64,000 nt of DNA from Eutreptiella sp. 'Long Island Sound 2002' (Eukaryota; Euglenozoa; Euglenophyceae; Eutreptiales; Eutreptiaceae): contig OZ038399.1 of NCBI GenBank assembly GCA_964036045.1, positions 21,287,670 to 21,351,669 of the forward strand, given 5' to 3'. The notes below the pieces were generated by a model. The model was not told the origin of the DNA and searched no databases. It saw only the letters and a program-made list of their open reading frames with translations. The position numbers and the translations under genes were made by a program. Shown in pieces: positions 40,247-51,725 of this stretch. The first letter of the stretch is position 1; every line of letters begins with the position of its first letter.

Positions 40247-40467
40247 GTCTGTCTGTCATGCCCTGCCCTGCCCTGCTCCGCCCTGCCCTGCCCGACTGTC
40301 TGCCTGTCTGTCTGTCTGTCTGTCTGTCCTGCCCTGCCCTGCCCTGCTCCGCCCTGCCCCGCCCTGCCCCGCCCGACTGTCTGCCTGTCTGTCTGTCTGT
40401 TTGTGTGCCCACCCCGCCCCGCCCGCCTGTCTGTCTGTCTGTGTGTCTGTCTGTCTGTGTGTCTGTG

Positions 40468-40510
<43 letters not shown>

Positions 40511-40532
40511 GTGCCCGCCCCGCCCCACCCGC

Positions 40533-40572
<40 letters not shown>

Positions 40573-40663
40573 GTGTCTGTCTGTCTGTTTGTTTGTCTGT
40601 CTGTCTGTCTGTCTGTGTGCCCGCCCCGCCCCGCCCGCCTGTCTGTCTGTCTGTCTGTTTTTA
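40207..40663. repeat. Compound (TCTG)n / CCCGCC array, first block
   Basis: Runs of TCTG alternate with CCTGC and CCCGC runs and a recurring spacer, TGTGCCCGCCCCGCCC. Long Cys-Leu-Ser-Val frames here are artefacts. Confidence 0.97.
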
Positions 40664-40888
40664 GTGGTTTTTAGTGGCCAGTCTTCTCAACACGCAGGGC
40701 TATACAGGTTTTTGTTTCCTTTAGATTTTTCTTTTCCGTTTTACAAAACTATTCTCCCGCACAACCATCTAGTACAGGTCCATCATCGGCACACAGTCCA
40801 TCTCGAACGGAATGAAGCGACTCTGGGTAAGAGGGCTACGGGGCCTGCGTGTATACCGTCCCCAACAACAACAACAACAACAAAAACA

Positions 40889-40906
40889 TGTCTGTCTGTC
40901 TGTCTA

Positions 40907-40959
<53 letters not shown>

Positions 40960-40982
40960 GTGCCCGCTCCGCCCCGCCCGCC

Positions 40983-41031
<49 letters not shown>

Positions 41032-41123
41032 GGCTGGCTGTCTGTCTGTCTGGCTGTCTGTGTGTGTGCCCGCCCCGCCCCGCCCCGCCCCGCCCCGCCC
41101 CGCTCCGCTCCGCCCCGCCCCGC
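40889..41123. repeat. Compound (TCTG)n / CCCGC array, second block
   Basis: Same composition as 40207-40663, preceded by (CAA)n and followed by three diverged copies of a ~60-bp block containing GAAAACTTGGAAAAATGTACC at 41124-41310. Confidence 0.95.
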
Positions 41124-41465
41124 TCGAAAACTTGCAAAAATGTACCAGCTGGGAACGAACAATTCTCAGCCGGAAGATTTTTCTAAGTTTTGAAAAGAGG
41201 TACCGCCGCGCCACGCCCCGCCCCGCCCGAAAACTTGGAAAAATGTACCGGCTGGAACTTAATAATTCTTAGCCTGTACATTTTTTCAAGTTTTGGAAAA
41301 ATGTACCGGCCGCCCCGCTCCGCCCTGCCGTGTCCCACCCCACCCCGCCCCGGCCCGCCCTGCCCCCACCCTGCCCCACCCCTGTCTGTCTATCTGTCTA
41401 TATGTCTGTCTGTCTGGGGTGGGCACGCGGCGGAGATGGGAATAACCAGCACCTTGACCATCCTG

Positions 41466-41770
41466 TAGACAGAGACAGAGACAGAGAGAGCGAGACAGAG
41501 GTAGGGACAGCAATGGAGAAGCCGAGCGAGAGAGAGGAAGAGAGAGACACAGAGGAGATGGGATGAAGAGGAAGGGAGTGATTGAGTGAGTGAGGGAGGG
41601 AGACAATGGGACAGAACGAGAGACGAGAGCGAAGATGAATGAACAAGCGAGAGGAAGAGAGCGCGTGCGAAAAAAGATGGTAGATGCCCGGAGGCGAGCG
41701 GCAGACGGAGGCGGAGGCGAGGTCACGAGCCGACCAGAGACAGGGAGAGGGAGGGAGAGACACTGCGAAT
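41466..41770. repeat. GA-rich tract
   Basis: Imperfect GAGAGA/GACAGA sequence about 300 bp long, with no coding support. Confidence 0.9.
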
Positions 41771-41830
41771 CAGCGCCAACATCCCTGTTCCAGTCAGAGT
41801 GCACGTTGTGGAGACGGTGATGGGCTGTAC

Positions 41831-41944
41831 CTGCGCTCTCTCGCCAGAGACTGTGGCAATCGCAACCGAGGACAACGGCATGGGCTTGGGTGCCAGTCGG
41901 AAGTATTTGTACAGCACAACGCCCAGTACGGACAGCAGCGCCAT
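41831..41944 (-). CDS. Coding-like exon P1, possible start with membrane segment
   Basis: ATG at 41944 gives MALLSVLGVVLYKYFRLAPK and continues to SGERAQ at donor GTACAG in phase 0 (38 codons). The first 15 residues are a hydrophobic, anchor-like helix followed by basic residues. The open frame extends upstream to a possible acceptor (CTGCAG at 41964), so the ATG may be internal. Confidence 0.5.
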
Positions 41945-42545
41945 ACTCAGAGACGAAGGTAGCCTGCAGCATGAGGGCACAGTGCAAAGATTGTTGGATA
42001 TACCACTGCTCGCCACGCACATTGTACAAACCTCAATCCACCACCACAGTCATATTGGAACAAGGGCAACTGTCCTAAATCGGGAAAAAGAGTGCAGAAG
42101 AATATCGCACTGGACAGCAGCTACCGAACAGTGGTCTGCTGGTTACCAACGGGTCGGCAGCCGCCGGTGATTGATTGAAGGCGACTCGTGGTTCAGCGAC
42201 AACTTTCGCTGGTAACCACCAGTCAATGTACCGGGGAACCAACACCAGCAGTTGGCTGGTGCCTGCCGGCTGTCCTGGGCAAAAAAAAGAGGTCCCCTAC
42301 CAACAGTTTTGATCGCTTCCTGAAGAAAACACCCACCAAATGTGACCCAGGGAACAATTCCTGTGCACAAGCGGACCTGTGGGGGGCCAGCCACTCGTCA
42401 CCGTGGCAGAGAAGGGTTTGAGTGCGCATGGAATCGGGCGACGAGGGCTGGGGGGGCTGCCGGGGCGGTGCATCCTGTGTCGCGGGTAAGCGGCAACCAA
42501 GCACAACGGGACAAGGGTGAGCAGCTGCCAACTTGTCAAAAACAG

Positions 42546-42665
42546 CAGAAGAACATCTTAGTCTGTGTGCCGGTTGTTCTTCCGGATATACGCAGTGTTA
42601 TGGGGTTTCGGGCGAAAATTGCCGACATAAACGGAGCACCCCCAGTCCGGCCGGCCACAGCACAG
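42546..42665 (+). CDS. Exon of unidentified plus-strand gene
   Basis: Exactly 40 codons between CAAAAACAG and donor GTAAAA: begins QKNILVCVPVVLPDIRSVMG, then FRAKIADINGAPPVRPATAQ. The quality of sequence and borders argues for a real exon. The gene is unknown. It points away from the minus-strand CHLH/P1 region, so the two could be divergent neighbours. A possible earlier exon with FLKKTPTKCDPGNNSCAQAD lies at about 42308-42380. Confidence 0.55.
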
Positions 42666-42870
42666 GTAAAAAAAAAACACCCTCACTCCAGCCTCACCCG
42701 GAGTGTTTTCCTCGGGGAACCACCAGCAAACGCTCGGCAGGGCAGGAGGGAGGGGGGGGGGGGGGGCAGCACGGATGCCGCAAAACACCACGACTGCAAA
42801 TGCAGGCCTGGTCAAGCAACCACGTTGTTGTTGGTGGGTGAGGGTGGGACAGTGGTCCCTCGGGTCGCAG

Positions 42871-42927
42871 CTGCTGATTCAGCCCCGCGGCATCCCCCAT
42901 GCCTACGCCGGCATGTTTCACATGAAG
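42871..42927 (+). CDS. Next exon of the same plus-strand gene
   Basis: Nineteen codons, LLIQPRGIPHAYAGMFHMK, between CGGGTCGCAG and GTTTTCC, in phase with 42546-42665 (phase 0). The donor is weak. Later exons were not found with confidence; a frame ending at a stop at 43142 is protein-like but unplaced. Confidence 0.45.
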
Positions 42928-43179
42928 GTTTTCCCATGACACTGAGATCTAGAGGGTGCTTTCCACCACATCTGACGTGGGAAATGGAATACAGGCCCAA
43001 GGGATTCCGGGTCACCAAATGTTACACATCAGTGGTGCACAGCAACATTTTGCCTTCAGGGGACAAGCAACGATTGTTTGAATGGAACATGAGAGGGGCA
43101 CCTTCAAGCCCATCCATGGTCCATGTGACATGTAAGAGCTAGAGAGAAGGCGAGGGCGATATGTCAAGGGAGAGCAAGA

Positions 43180-43392
43180 AAGCCCCACTTTCCGGCGGAA
43201 AGCCTCAGTTTCCGACGGAAAGCTCGAACTTCCAGCGGAAAGCCCAACCTTCCGGTGGAAAGGCCCAGTTTCCGGCGGAAATCCGGCGAAAAACCGGAGT
43301 GTCCGGCGGAAAGCCCAACCAGAGTTTCCGGCGGAAGCCCGAGTTTCCGGCGGAAAGGCTGAGTTCCAGGCGGAAAGCCCCAGTTTCCCGGA
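43180..43392. repeat. Tandem palindromic TTTCCGGCGGAAA repeat
   Basis: About ten units 20-25 bp long, each centred on TTTCCGGCGGAAA or a variant, separated by short variable spacers (GCCCCAG, GCTCGAAC and so on). Each unit can fold on itself. Confidence 0.93.
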
Positions 43393-46300
43393 ACACAGGT
43401 GCAGTCAGGGCTCAGGTCCGAGCTGGAGTTTAGAGCGAAAGCACCATTGACAAGCGGCGCGTGGGCAGGAGCTGGTGTTGCCCCCCCCCCCCCCCCCCCG
43501 GAAGCGCGGCCCAGGCGGGTTTTCCGAGGTGCCGCGGGTTTGGCCACTCCCACACAAGGGACCGGGAGACGCTGCAGACAGGTCACAGTTCCAAACCACC
43601 GCAATATCGACAAGCCGGCGCAGGCCTCCAGACGGCAGCAAGAGACTTCCCAGGAACATCACGGGTGCGCAGACAGGGTGATACCTGCTGGAACTGGCAC
43701 CCAAAGCTTCGCGAGGGTTGGTGTGGTCCGCACCTGCGACATGCAATGTCGCATGTCTGCGCTGACACCATCCGTACACTGTCGCGGCCGTATCGCAGAG
43801 CACACCCCATTCCCGATCCTGGCACAACTGCAGACCTTGGGTTGACGGTGTTACACTGATTCTTGCCATTGACCGGTGCCCTGGACTACAACCCGTGCAC
43901 AGGCGGGGCTTCACATCAACAGTATTCTCTGCAGCTTCCACCGCGAGGAGTGATCGGGGAGCTACTTGGAGGCGAGGACCCAGGAACACCCCGGTCGGTC
44001 CTGGGGACCACATACAAAAAAGAACCAGAACCATATGGCACCCAGTGGGTCAAGCAGTACCTATGGGCCCAAAAAGGGCTGATTTGTGGCTATTCTTGGC
44101 TGGCTCACCGGGTGTGTGCCCCCCCACCCCCCCACGACCGGCTGAAAGGCGACAGACCTGGGCCAATGTGGTGCGCAACTGCTGGGGCAACTGGACCAAT
44201 GCGCAGAGTCTCTGAGCAGTCGTCTTCATGAATATCGTCCGTGTGGGTCTGCTGCTCAGAATCCCAACGTATCGGCCGAAATCAGTCGCCGATCCGGAAG
44301 GTGGGGGGGGATGGGGTGGGGGTCATCGCCACTGCCTAAGGCAAAGGAAGCCGGTATGTGCCAAAGGATGGAGGCCTGGGGAGTAACGCATTTCTTCACC
44401 TCCAACTTTGGGGTGCTTTCCATCGATACAGCACGGTCATCTGCGTGCTTCTGCAAATGATGCCTCAACGGTGTGAATCGCACATGCTTACAGGTGCGCG
44501 GGTCGTGTGATATGTGCGTGGACGTGTTTGTGTGCGTGCGTGTTTCTGAGTGTCTGCATTTTCGTTTTTTGGAAAAATGCCTTGTGGCGTGATGCACGTT
44601 TTGCCGCCCGGCAAGCAGTGTCCCCCGAGGGCGCTGCAAAACCCTGTCTGGGCAACCATTCAAAATACAATGATACAACAATAAAGACAAGGAATAAAAA
44701 CACCCATGCGCGTGGGAGTCCCAAAAACACAAACGCATGCAACAATACCGGCTCGCGGTGTGGGCGGGCCGGACCGGTTTCGCTGCGACTATTGGTCGAA
44801 AAGGAAGGGGGGCAACAGTAGGGGGTAAAGAGAATGGGATGATTGAAACCGAGATGACGAACAAGACGACGGAATGGGGGGGAGGAGGGTCGTGTGGACC
44901 CCCCGCCCCTGGGGCGGTGCATGCTGTTGGTCTGGTGTGTGCATACCTGCATTGTAGTGGCAGCATGCATTTAAGTGGGGTTGCCGTTTGTGGGTACCTC
45001 ACCCCATGGCCGCACATGAAAAATTGCAAATTGCGGCGGTTGGAACGCGGCTTTATCCACAGTGTACAAGGGCCGTCGGTGATACCGCAGTTTATGCAGG
45101 CAGCAAACGAGAACAACCCGTGATTCATTGGCGCACGCAGGTGTCGCACGCGCTGGAGATGGGTGTTTATGTTGAGTATCACTAAGGGGACCTCATTCCA
45201 AACATGACCGTCTGAGCCGAAAAGGTTGCACATCCCCTGGCACACATCACACACAGGTCGTGCACAACTTGAGCACACATCGCGCGAAAATAGGGTATGT
45301 TGTGTGTGATGTGTTCGCATGCTACGTGGTGCACAACTCACGCCTGCACGGCGTGTTGTCTCTCTATTTGACGTGTTACTTTTGAGCCCCTGCGGGGAGG
45401 TGTGGGAACAGCAAGATTTGGGGCGCCAAGACATATTGCAAGAAGCATGCAGGAGCAAACAGGTCTTGGGGGGGCTAAATGTTGCGAACTGCCATGCCCT
45501 CCTCGTCTGCCCACACCTGTGCTCCAAATGCGATGGTTGCCTATCTTTTTGCGCATCTCCACTTCTTCATCGCTTGCTGCGCCGTGAAATGATGCTGCCG
45601 CAATGGATTGCGCATGCCTGCGACACAAATGCTGAACGGAACTGCAGGATCAACTTGGCTCAAAATGTGACCCTCCCCCCCCGCCTTCCCGCCATCACTG
45701 AATCTGTTGAGACCCAAATGAATCTCGATGTGGGAGCACACGGAACACGGAGGAAATCGGCCATACAAGCAAACGTATTCCCAATACCGAAATGGGGCCT
45801 TGGCACTATCTAGGCACGGAAACGGACAGCACCCCGTATGTAGGAAGGTGTGTTCCGTGTGTGGGAAGGTTTAATGGAGCACAGGGAACGTTCATATGCC
45901 CAACATAACATCGTAGGCGGTCGCAGCAGTCGTAAGCAAATGAGATTCGTCACAACATCGCATAATCACGTGGTTGTTGGCTTGATGCTTGCTTGTTACC
46001 GCAATGCAAGGATGGGAGTGTCATCAAATGCAAGCAACACGAGGAACGGCAACAATGCGGGGAAGCCTACACATTGGAACGCTGTTCAAGGGTGCTAGAA
46101 ATGTAGTGGTTTCCACAGGGTGGGGGCCATTGCCAGCAGCCGTCTAGGAACTGCGGGAGAAAGTTTCCCAAGTTGTCAATGAAAGACGGGTGCTCCACGC
46201 AAATTGCGACGTCTCCATACGTATGCACTTCACGTGTTCCTTGTAAGTTTGTCCCGACGCCCCTTGATGCCAGACACAACATAACATACCACAAGCCATG

Positions 46301-46560
46301 GGTGGAGCCGACGTTGGTGTTCGCAACTCGGGACGAGGTTGTTGCCCACAATTGCGACGTTGAAGTTGGGGAGCCACCCAGTGCCACCACGCTTGTTAAA
46401 ATTGCGCACGTGACGGCAGTGGCCGCAAGAAATTGCTTGCGACAGTGTGCAGCCGGTGTGCCTACACACGGCGAGACATGGGTGTTGGCATGCAGGGTGA
46501 TCACAAGATGTCGCTAAAAGAAGTATGGGATCACGTCAAATTGAAGCTTACCCATGTCAC
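43393..46560. other. No recognisable gene
   Basis: Contains a C run at 43481-43499, CGTGTG-rich stretches at 44500-44560 and many short frames. The longest, minus 44256-45527 from a TTG, is low in complexity and without motifs. A plus-strand frame 45319-45813 (ATG start, 164 codons, Cys-rich middle) and overlapping frames at 46067-46517 show no family features; I do not call them. Confidence 0.4.
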
Positions 46561-46589
46561 GGCACGTGCCGCGGCACACTTTCCGATGC

Positions 46590-46780
46590 CCCCCCCCCCC
46601 CCCCCTCCCCCCCCCCCTCCGTGTCATGGTGGCACGGCCGGCACAGCCGACACAGGTGACACAAGTGCCGATCACCCTCACACAACACGACACAGCGGCG
46701 GCCCCGTGTGACACGACACACCTTATGTGGCGGCACCGTGGCACAGCACGGCCGGAGCCCCCCCCCCCCCCCCCGCCGTG
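46590..46780. repeat. C runs and GTGACAC-rich tract
   Basis: Two long poly-C tracts (46591-46619 and about 46759-46774) bracket a stretch of degenerate GGCACAG/GTGACAC repeats. Confidence 0.8.
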
Positions 46781-46933
46781 GCTGGGTAAGCTCCATTGCA
46801 TCTTGTCCATTTGAGCTTTCATGATTTACTCTGGAGTAGTAGCCGTCCCATCCATCCAACGTGTAGGACTATCGCCCGAAGGTCTTCTCTTTTAAACGCA
46901 CAAACAAGAGTCTTCTGTTGCATACAAAGCGTC

Positions 46934-48480
46934 TTAGTCTTGGCTCATAATGTCTTTGCGTGAACGAAAGGCACCCCCTTTTGCCACCCCTCCACAAATG
47001 CTTGCCAAGCTCACAATTGATGTGCTTAAGCTCATAAGGGCATCTTGAGTATCCATGTGAACAAGCCTAAGCCGGTGTAACCGGAGGATGAGTGGCTGGA
47101 ATAGTTCATAATCCTTGTCTTTGTTACAAGGAGCCTCGTGACCCACAGAGTTGCAAATGTGGATAAAGGGCGACCAAGTTTCGCGTTTCTGCTTGCACAC
47201 GGGTTGTGAGCCATCGCCAATCTCATTGGATTGGCTTTCTTCACACTACGCGCTGACCATGTGTGCGGACACATGGTTCATAACATGTGGTTGTACATAG
47301 TGCACGGGTGAGCATGCACTCGTACTCGTGCCAACATGTAAACAACTTGGGCGGTAAGCGAGCATAGGGAAGAAAGAGAGGCAAAGGAGCGGAGCACCAA
47401 AACCTGTGGTGAACTCCACATTACTCTCCAAACCGTAGCATCCCGTTTCGGGGGTGACGTTGAGCAACGGGAAGGATTGCGACATGAAAGACACTACGAA
47501 GTGAAAAATGTACAAATCATCATCAGTGGGGCACGAGGTGGTCGCTTAATCGAAGCAACAAATTCAAATGCCATAGCGTGACATCAAGAAGCGAGTACCA
47601 AAATGAGCCACGAATCCACAAATAACCCATGGGAGTTTTGTTGTCCCATCTCACGAAGTCATGCATGTGCGGTGACAAAGGTTCGTAAAATCTTATCTAA
47701 TTGTAAAACCTTAGACTGAGCGAACGGGCAAGGGGTGACTTGTGGTCTTTTGAGTTTCCACTTGGCCTCTTTCTTGCGATTCTCAACCACAAGCTCCTTC
47801 CCAAGGGCAATAGGTCTTGCAAACAACTCCGTGGCGTCGCCATCGTATTCTGATCTCACTTGGAGGAACAAGGTGTTTGTATGGGATTCATTTGCATGTC
47901 ACAAGGGCTTTCAACACCCACGGACCTGGTTCTTTGTCGCCAACCCAAAAGCTATGCATGAAATGGAACAACCCTTAACAGGGACAAGAATTGAAGCACA
48001 AGCATCCCAAGGTCTCCAACCGAGGCTGCACAGCCTCTGGTAACAAGGTGCCCTTGTGGTCCCTTGCCATACGTTGGCAGCAAACTTGAACATTTGCAAC
48101 TAGAGCTCCAATGGGCTTGGATCCACACAATAACAAGACATGCATATTCCCCAAAGCTCCACTTGTTAGTGGTACTGGGGTAAACCGTAGCTTCCCCTTG
48201 AGGTCATTGTGGATAGGGATTCAATTTTCCTATCGATCCCTGGTATGGGAAGGGGAATGGTTGGAAAGCTCCTCTAGCGTCGAAGAAGTCCAATGGGATG
48301 CCTTGGCTGTGACGGTAGTCACTGTTGGCACCCTTCGGAGGCAAACCTAATGGGATCCTCGGATGGGCATGACCCTCATTGGTCACCATGTATTGGGGAC
48401 TCTTTTTCGTACTCCGTGGGACCATACCCAAGTCGACCTCTATGCCATAACTCTTGTCGGGTTCCTCTCTGTGCACCGGA
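46934..48480 (-). pseudogene. Decayed coding-like region, unidentified
   Basis: Minus-strand frames in succession read protein-like pieces: IPLGLPPKGANSDYRHSQGI near 48310, RSEYDGDATELFARPIALGK near 47830, and LVHMDTQDALMSLSTSIVSL near 47010. They are in different frames, with stops between, and lack clear start codons. This looks like one degraded gene or retroelement. I recognise no domain. Confidence 0.3.
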
Positions 48481-49014
48481 TTTTAGGCATCCACCACCAC
48501 TTCCAAGGGTATAATTAAAAACCACACCCCTATATTTTAGTCGAATAATTTAATCTCCTGGAATGTACATCCGAGCACAACGGGACGGACTTTAGGACCA
48601 GCAGCGCGATCATTGACCATACGTAGCTAGGCGACCACTTGTGAAGCCACCGACACCACAATGGGTTGACCAAGGTGTTAGGGTGTAACACTTTAAGTTA
48701 CACTTCCAGTGTTTTCAGGCTCGAAGACTGATTTGTTCACTGGTTTCACTAGTTTTTGAAAACTCCCAAAGAACCCCCATTGCCTTTTAAAATTGTTTGA
48801 GTTGGTAAAACAAAATGTACATGGACCGAGCCATAAAGGGCCTGCCCGCCTTGAACCGGACAGCGGCTCAGTCGGGGTAAAATGGGAGCATACATGAGGA
48901 TGCATGGACGATGCTTGTGCCCAGGTGCATGCCAACACCCATGCCCATGCCGATGCCCGCATCCATGCCATGCCCATGCCACGGTAATGAGTATAAACGC
49001 CGTGAACGGTAGGT
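48481..49014. other. Non-coding; short inverted and CCATGCC repeats
   Basis: Contains GTGTAAC/GTTACAC as a 7-bp hairpin at about 48687-48707 and a run of CCATGCC-type repeats at 48935-48982. No gene seen. Confidence 0.5.
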
Positions 49015-49196
49015 GAGGGAGAGGATGGCAACCGAAGGACACACCGAGGCCCCGAATGGGGCCTCAATGGGCCCGTTGGTTCACGATGCACACATCTTTT
49101 CTCAGCTATAGGCGCAAGCCTTTTTGTGTCTTCATGCTTGCTGACGTTGCCTACTGACGAGTCTTTGTGTGCTTTGCCTGCGATAATTCAGTGGTG
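49015..49196 (+). repeat. 182-bp direct repeat, left copy
   Basis: Identical by eye over 182 bp to 59778-59959, same orientation; starts GAGGGAGAGGATGGCAACC and ends ATAATTCAGTGGTG. Flanks differ on both sides. It includes a GGCCCCGAATGGGGCC palindrome. It is either the left terminal repeat of a 10.9-kb unit or a 5'-truncated copy of the retroelement 3' end. Confidence 0.95.
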
Positions 49197-49630
49197 ACCA
49201 CCATATCCAACGTCCTTTTGGATACAACGTTGCGATTATCTCTACCTACGTCCTAGAACGACTCCCTACTTGTTAGCGCTACGCTTGAAGCTACCGCTAT
49301 TCGTGTTATTTGACGTGTATATTCCTTTATCTACCAGGATACGGGGGGGGTTCGGAGGCTACGGGTGCCTTTTTTTTTCTCAACACCTATGGGGGTTTTT
49401 TGAGGTGGCGGATCTGGGCTACTTATTCGTTTTTTTCAATTCAACACGCATTTATTGATTTTGAGTGTTTTTGTGCATTTTTGTGTAAAGTGTAACCTCG
49501 TCCGTAGCCTCGGAGGACATAGCCTCCATGGTCATCATGGGTCCTCGGGGATACGCATAGTTGTCTGCGGCTACGGCTTGCTTTTTTCCGTATCCTCTGC
49601 CACTTTCCTCCGACAGTTCCATTTTTTGTC

Positions 49631-51111
49631 ATGGACATGCCGGCACCGCCTTGCCCCGTCGATTACCACCTGGAAGGCGCCGAGCTGATGACCTGCAAGT
49701 TGTCGGACCTGGAATATGGGAGCTCCGTGGTGCTGCAGGTACCCCTTGCTTGCCTAATGGGTGTTGCACTGGAACAATGCACCGGGGTTACAGAAACCTG
49801 TCTGCGGCTACGCCTAAGGTTACGCTTCGGCACGTCCGGGGTTACGGAACGCTGTCTGCGGCTACGTGAGGGGTTACGTGTCTTGCCTCTTTCTTTGCAG
49901 ACCAAGGAGCATAGCAACATCTTCGTCGCGGGCTGGATCAAGTCGCTCGGCAAGACGGTCCTACTTTTGGAGCTGGCCTGCTCCTACAAGCTCACCGGCG
50001 CCAAGGAGATCGACGTGCAGTCACTGGATGAGCTGGGCGACCGCAAGTTCATGAACACGCAGGTCCTCAACATTTGGAGCTGGTTTCGGCCGCTTCCGGA
50101 GAAGAAGAAGAAGAAGACCCAAGCCACCAGCAGCGCTCCCCCACCCAAGGAGGTCCTGGCCAAGCAGGCTCCGCAGAAGCCCGGGAAGGTACTGGCCCCA
50201 AGGCTCACGTCCGCTGAAGCAGCGCGCCAGAAGGCCAAGGTCCAGCAGCAGTCCGACGCAAGGGTTGCTGCCGCCGCCGCTGCCGCCGCTGAAGCCGAGC
50301 AGAAGGAGAAGGGCAAGAAGAAAAGGGAGGAGGAGGAGGCCAGGCTGAAGCGGTTGCAAGAAGCGAAGCGGTTGAAGGCACAAGAGCAGCACTTGAAGTT
50401 CATGGCACACCAGGCAGACGAGGATCCGGAGGGGTCGGAGCAGCACAACCCTGAGGAAATCTCGTCCGAGGACGACCCCGGCGCAGACATCCATTCGAAG
50501 CCCAAGGCGCTCAAGGGTCCACCACGTTTTGCGGTGGCGGGGCCCGCGAGAGGCGGTGTGAAGACAATCAGCGCAAAAGAGACGCGGACCGAGGCGAACC
50601 GCAGGGGTGCTGCGTATCAAAACAATTTGGTGGCCACGCAGCAGACCCTCGAGGACATGGACCTGCACACCGCAAGGGTACGGTACCATTACCGGAATTG
50701 TTTGGAGATGGGTGGACCGATCGTCCAGAAGAAAGGCGAGGCTGGCCGGACGGAGGCAAGGGATTTGCGGGAGACCCTCGGTTACGCCCTGTGCTGCGTC
50801 GTGAAGTGTTCGCAGCCCGTCGCCATGGATTACCTCGGAGTCCGCGCGCAGTATGCACCAGGGGCGGGGACGGCAAGGACCAAGCTGATGCAGAGATACC
50901 GGCTTACCGCCGCTGAGGCAGATGCATTGGCAGGTATTTCTTCTTTGCGACCGTATCCTCACGTATCCTCGGCCGTAGCCGCAGACACTTTGTCGTATCC
51001 CCGCTGAATCTCACCACATTTGTATCCACAGATGACAAAGTGAGGGAGATTGCCGGCTGTCCTACGTGCATGGATGTCCCGGAGGATGACGAGGTGCTTC
51101 CAAGGTGCTGA
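49631..51111 (+). CDS. Unknown protein, three exons (about 406 residues)
   Basis: ATG at 49631. Exons 49631-49738, 49901-50933 and 51032-51111 (TGA) are joined by GT-AG introns of 162 and 98 bp; the first intron is a multiple of three and open, so it can be mistaken for coding. The protein has an N-terminal domain starting MDMPAPPCPVDYHLEGAELM, a Lys-rich stretch, an Ala/Glu/Lys coiled coil, an acidic segment, and a C-terminal region with the pair CPTC. I recognise no family. It precedes the piggyBac gene in the same direction and both have introns filled with the TCTGCGGMTACGG motif, so it may be an accessory protein of the same element. Confidence 0.65.
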
Positions 51112-51725
51112 TGTCGGTGAAGAAGAGCCGTTCCACACGGTATGTCATGGCTCAGGGTCCGGGGCTACGCACATTCTGTCTGCGGATACGGGTGAGGTTG
51201 CGCTTACGGTTGTCGGGGATACGGATAGTTGTCTGCGGATACGGCAGGGGATACGGTTGTGTTGCTCCGAGGTTACATCAAGTTGTCTGCGGCTACGGTC
51301 CAGGATACGACGCATTGCATCCGGGAGTTTCCCGGGATACGGATAGTTGTCTGCGGATACGGCAGGGGATACGGTACTGTTGCTCCGAGGTTGCGCAAAC
51401 CTCTTTGCGTTGAATGCCATTACAGCGTCTCATGCTTGTCTCTCAGACCATGCATGACCTGGACGAGAGGTGACGACGACCAGTGGGAGGCCACGCCGTA
51501 ACATTTGCCTGTGGTGGACGTTCCCACGTGCTCGGATGGTCCACAATTTTCCAAGGTGGACAGTATTTTTATACTATGGACATTGTCCGGCGGTATTGGC
51601 GGCGGGGGTCCCTGGATGTGCCTGCCCCATTCTTTGTACATGCACATGACTCCCCAGGAGCAGCGTTCTCTGACAGTGGGGAGGATTGTGCTTCTTCGAC
51701 GTATTTTAGCAGTGGCGACGACTGA

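Noticed and set aside
39825-41272. Cys-Leu-Ser-Val and Asp-Arg-Gln-Thr frames
   Set aside because: Produced by TCTG/CAGA microsatellites.
44256-45527. 423-codon minus-strand open frame
   Set aside because: Starts at TTG, lacks motifs, and runs through GT-rich simple sequence; likely a chance frame.
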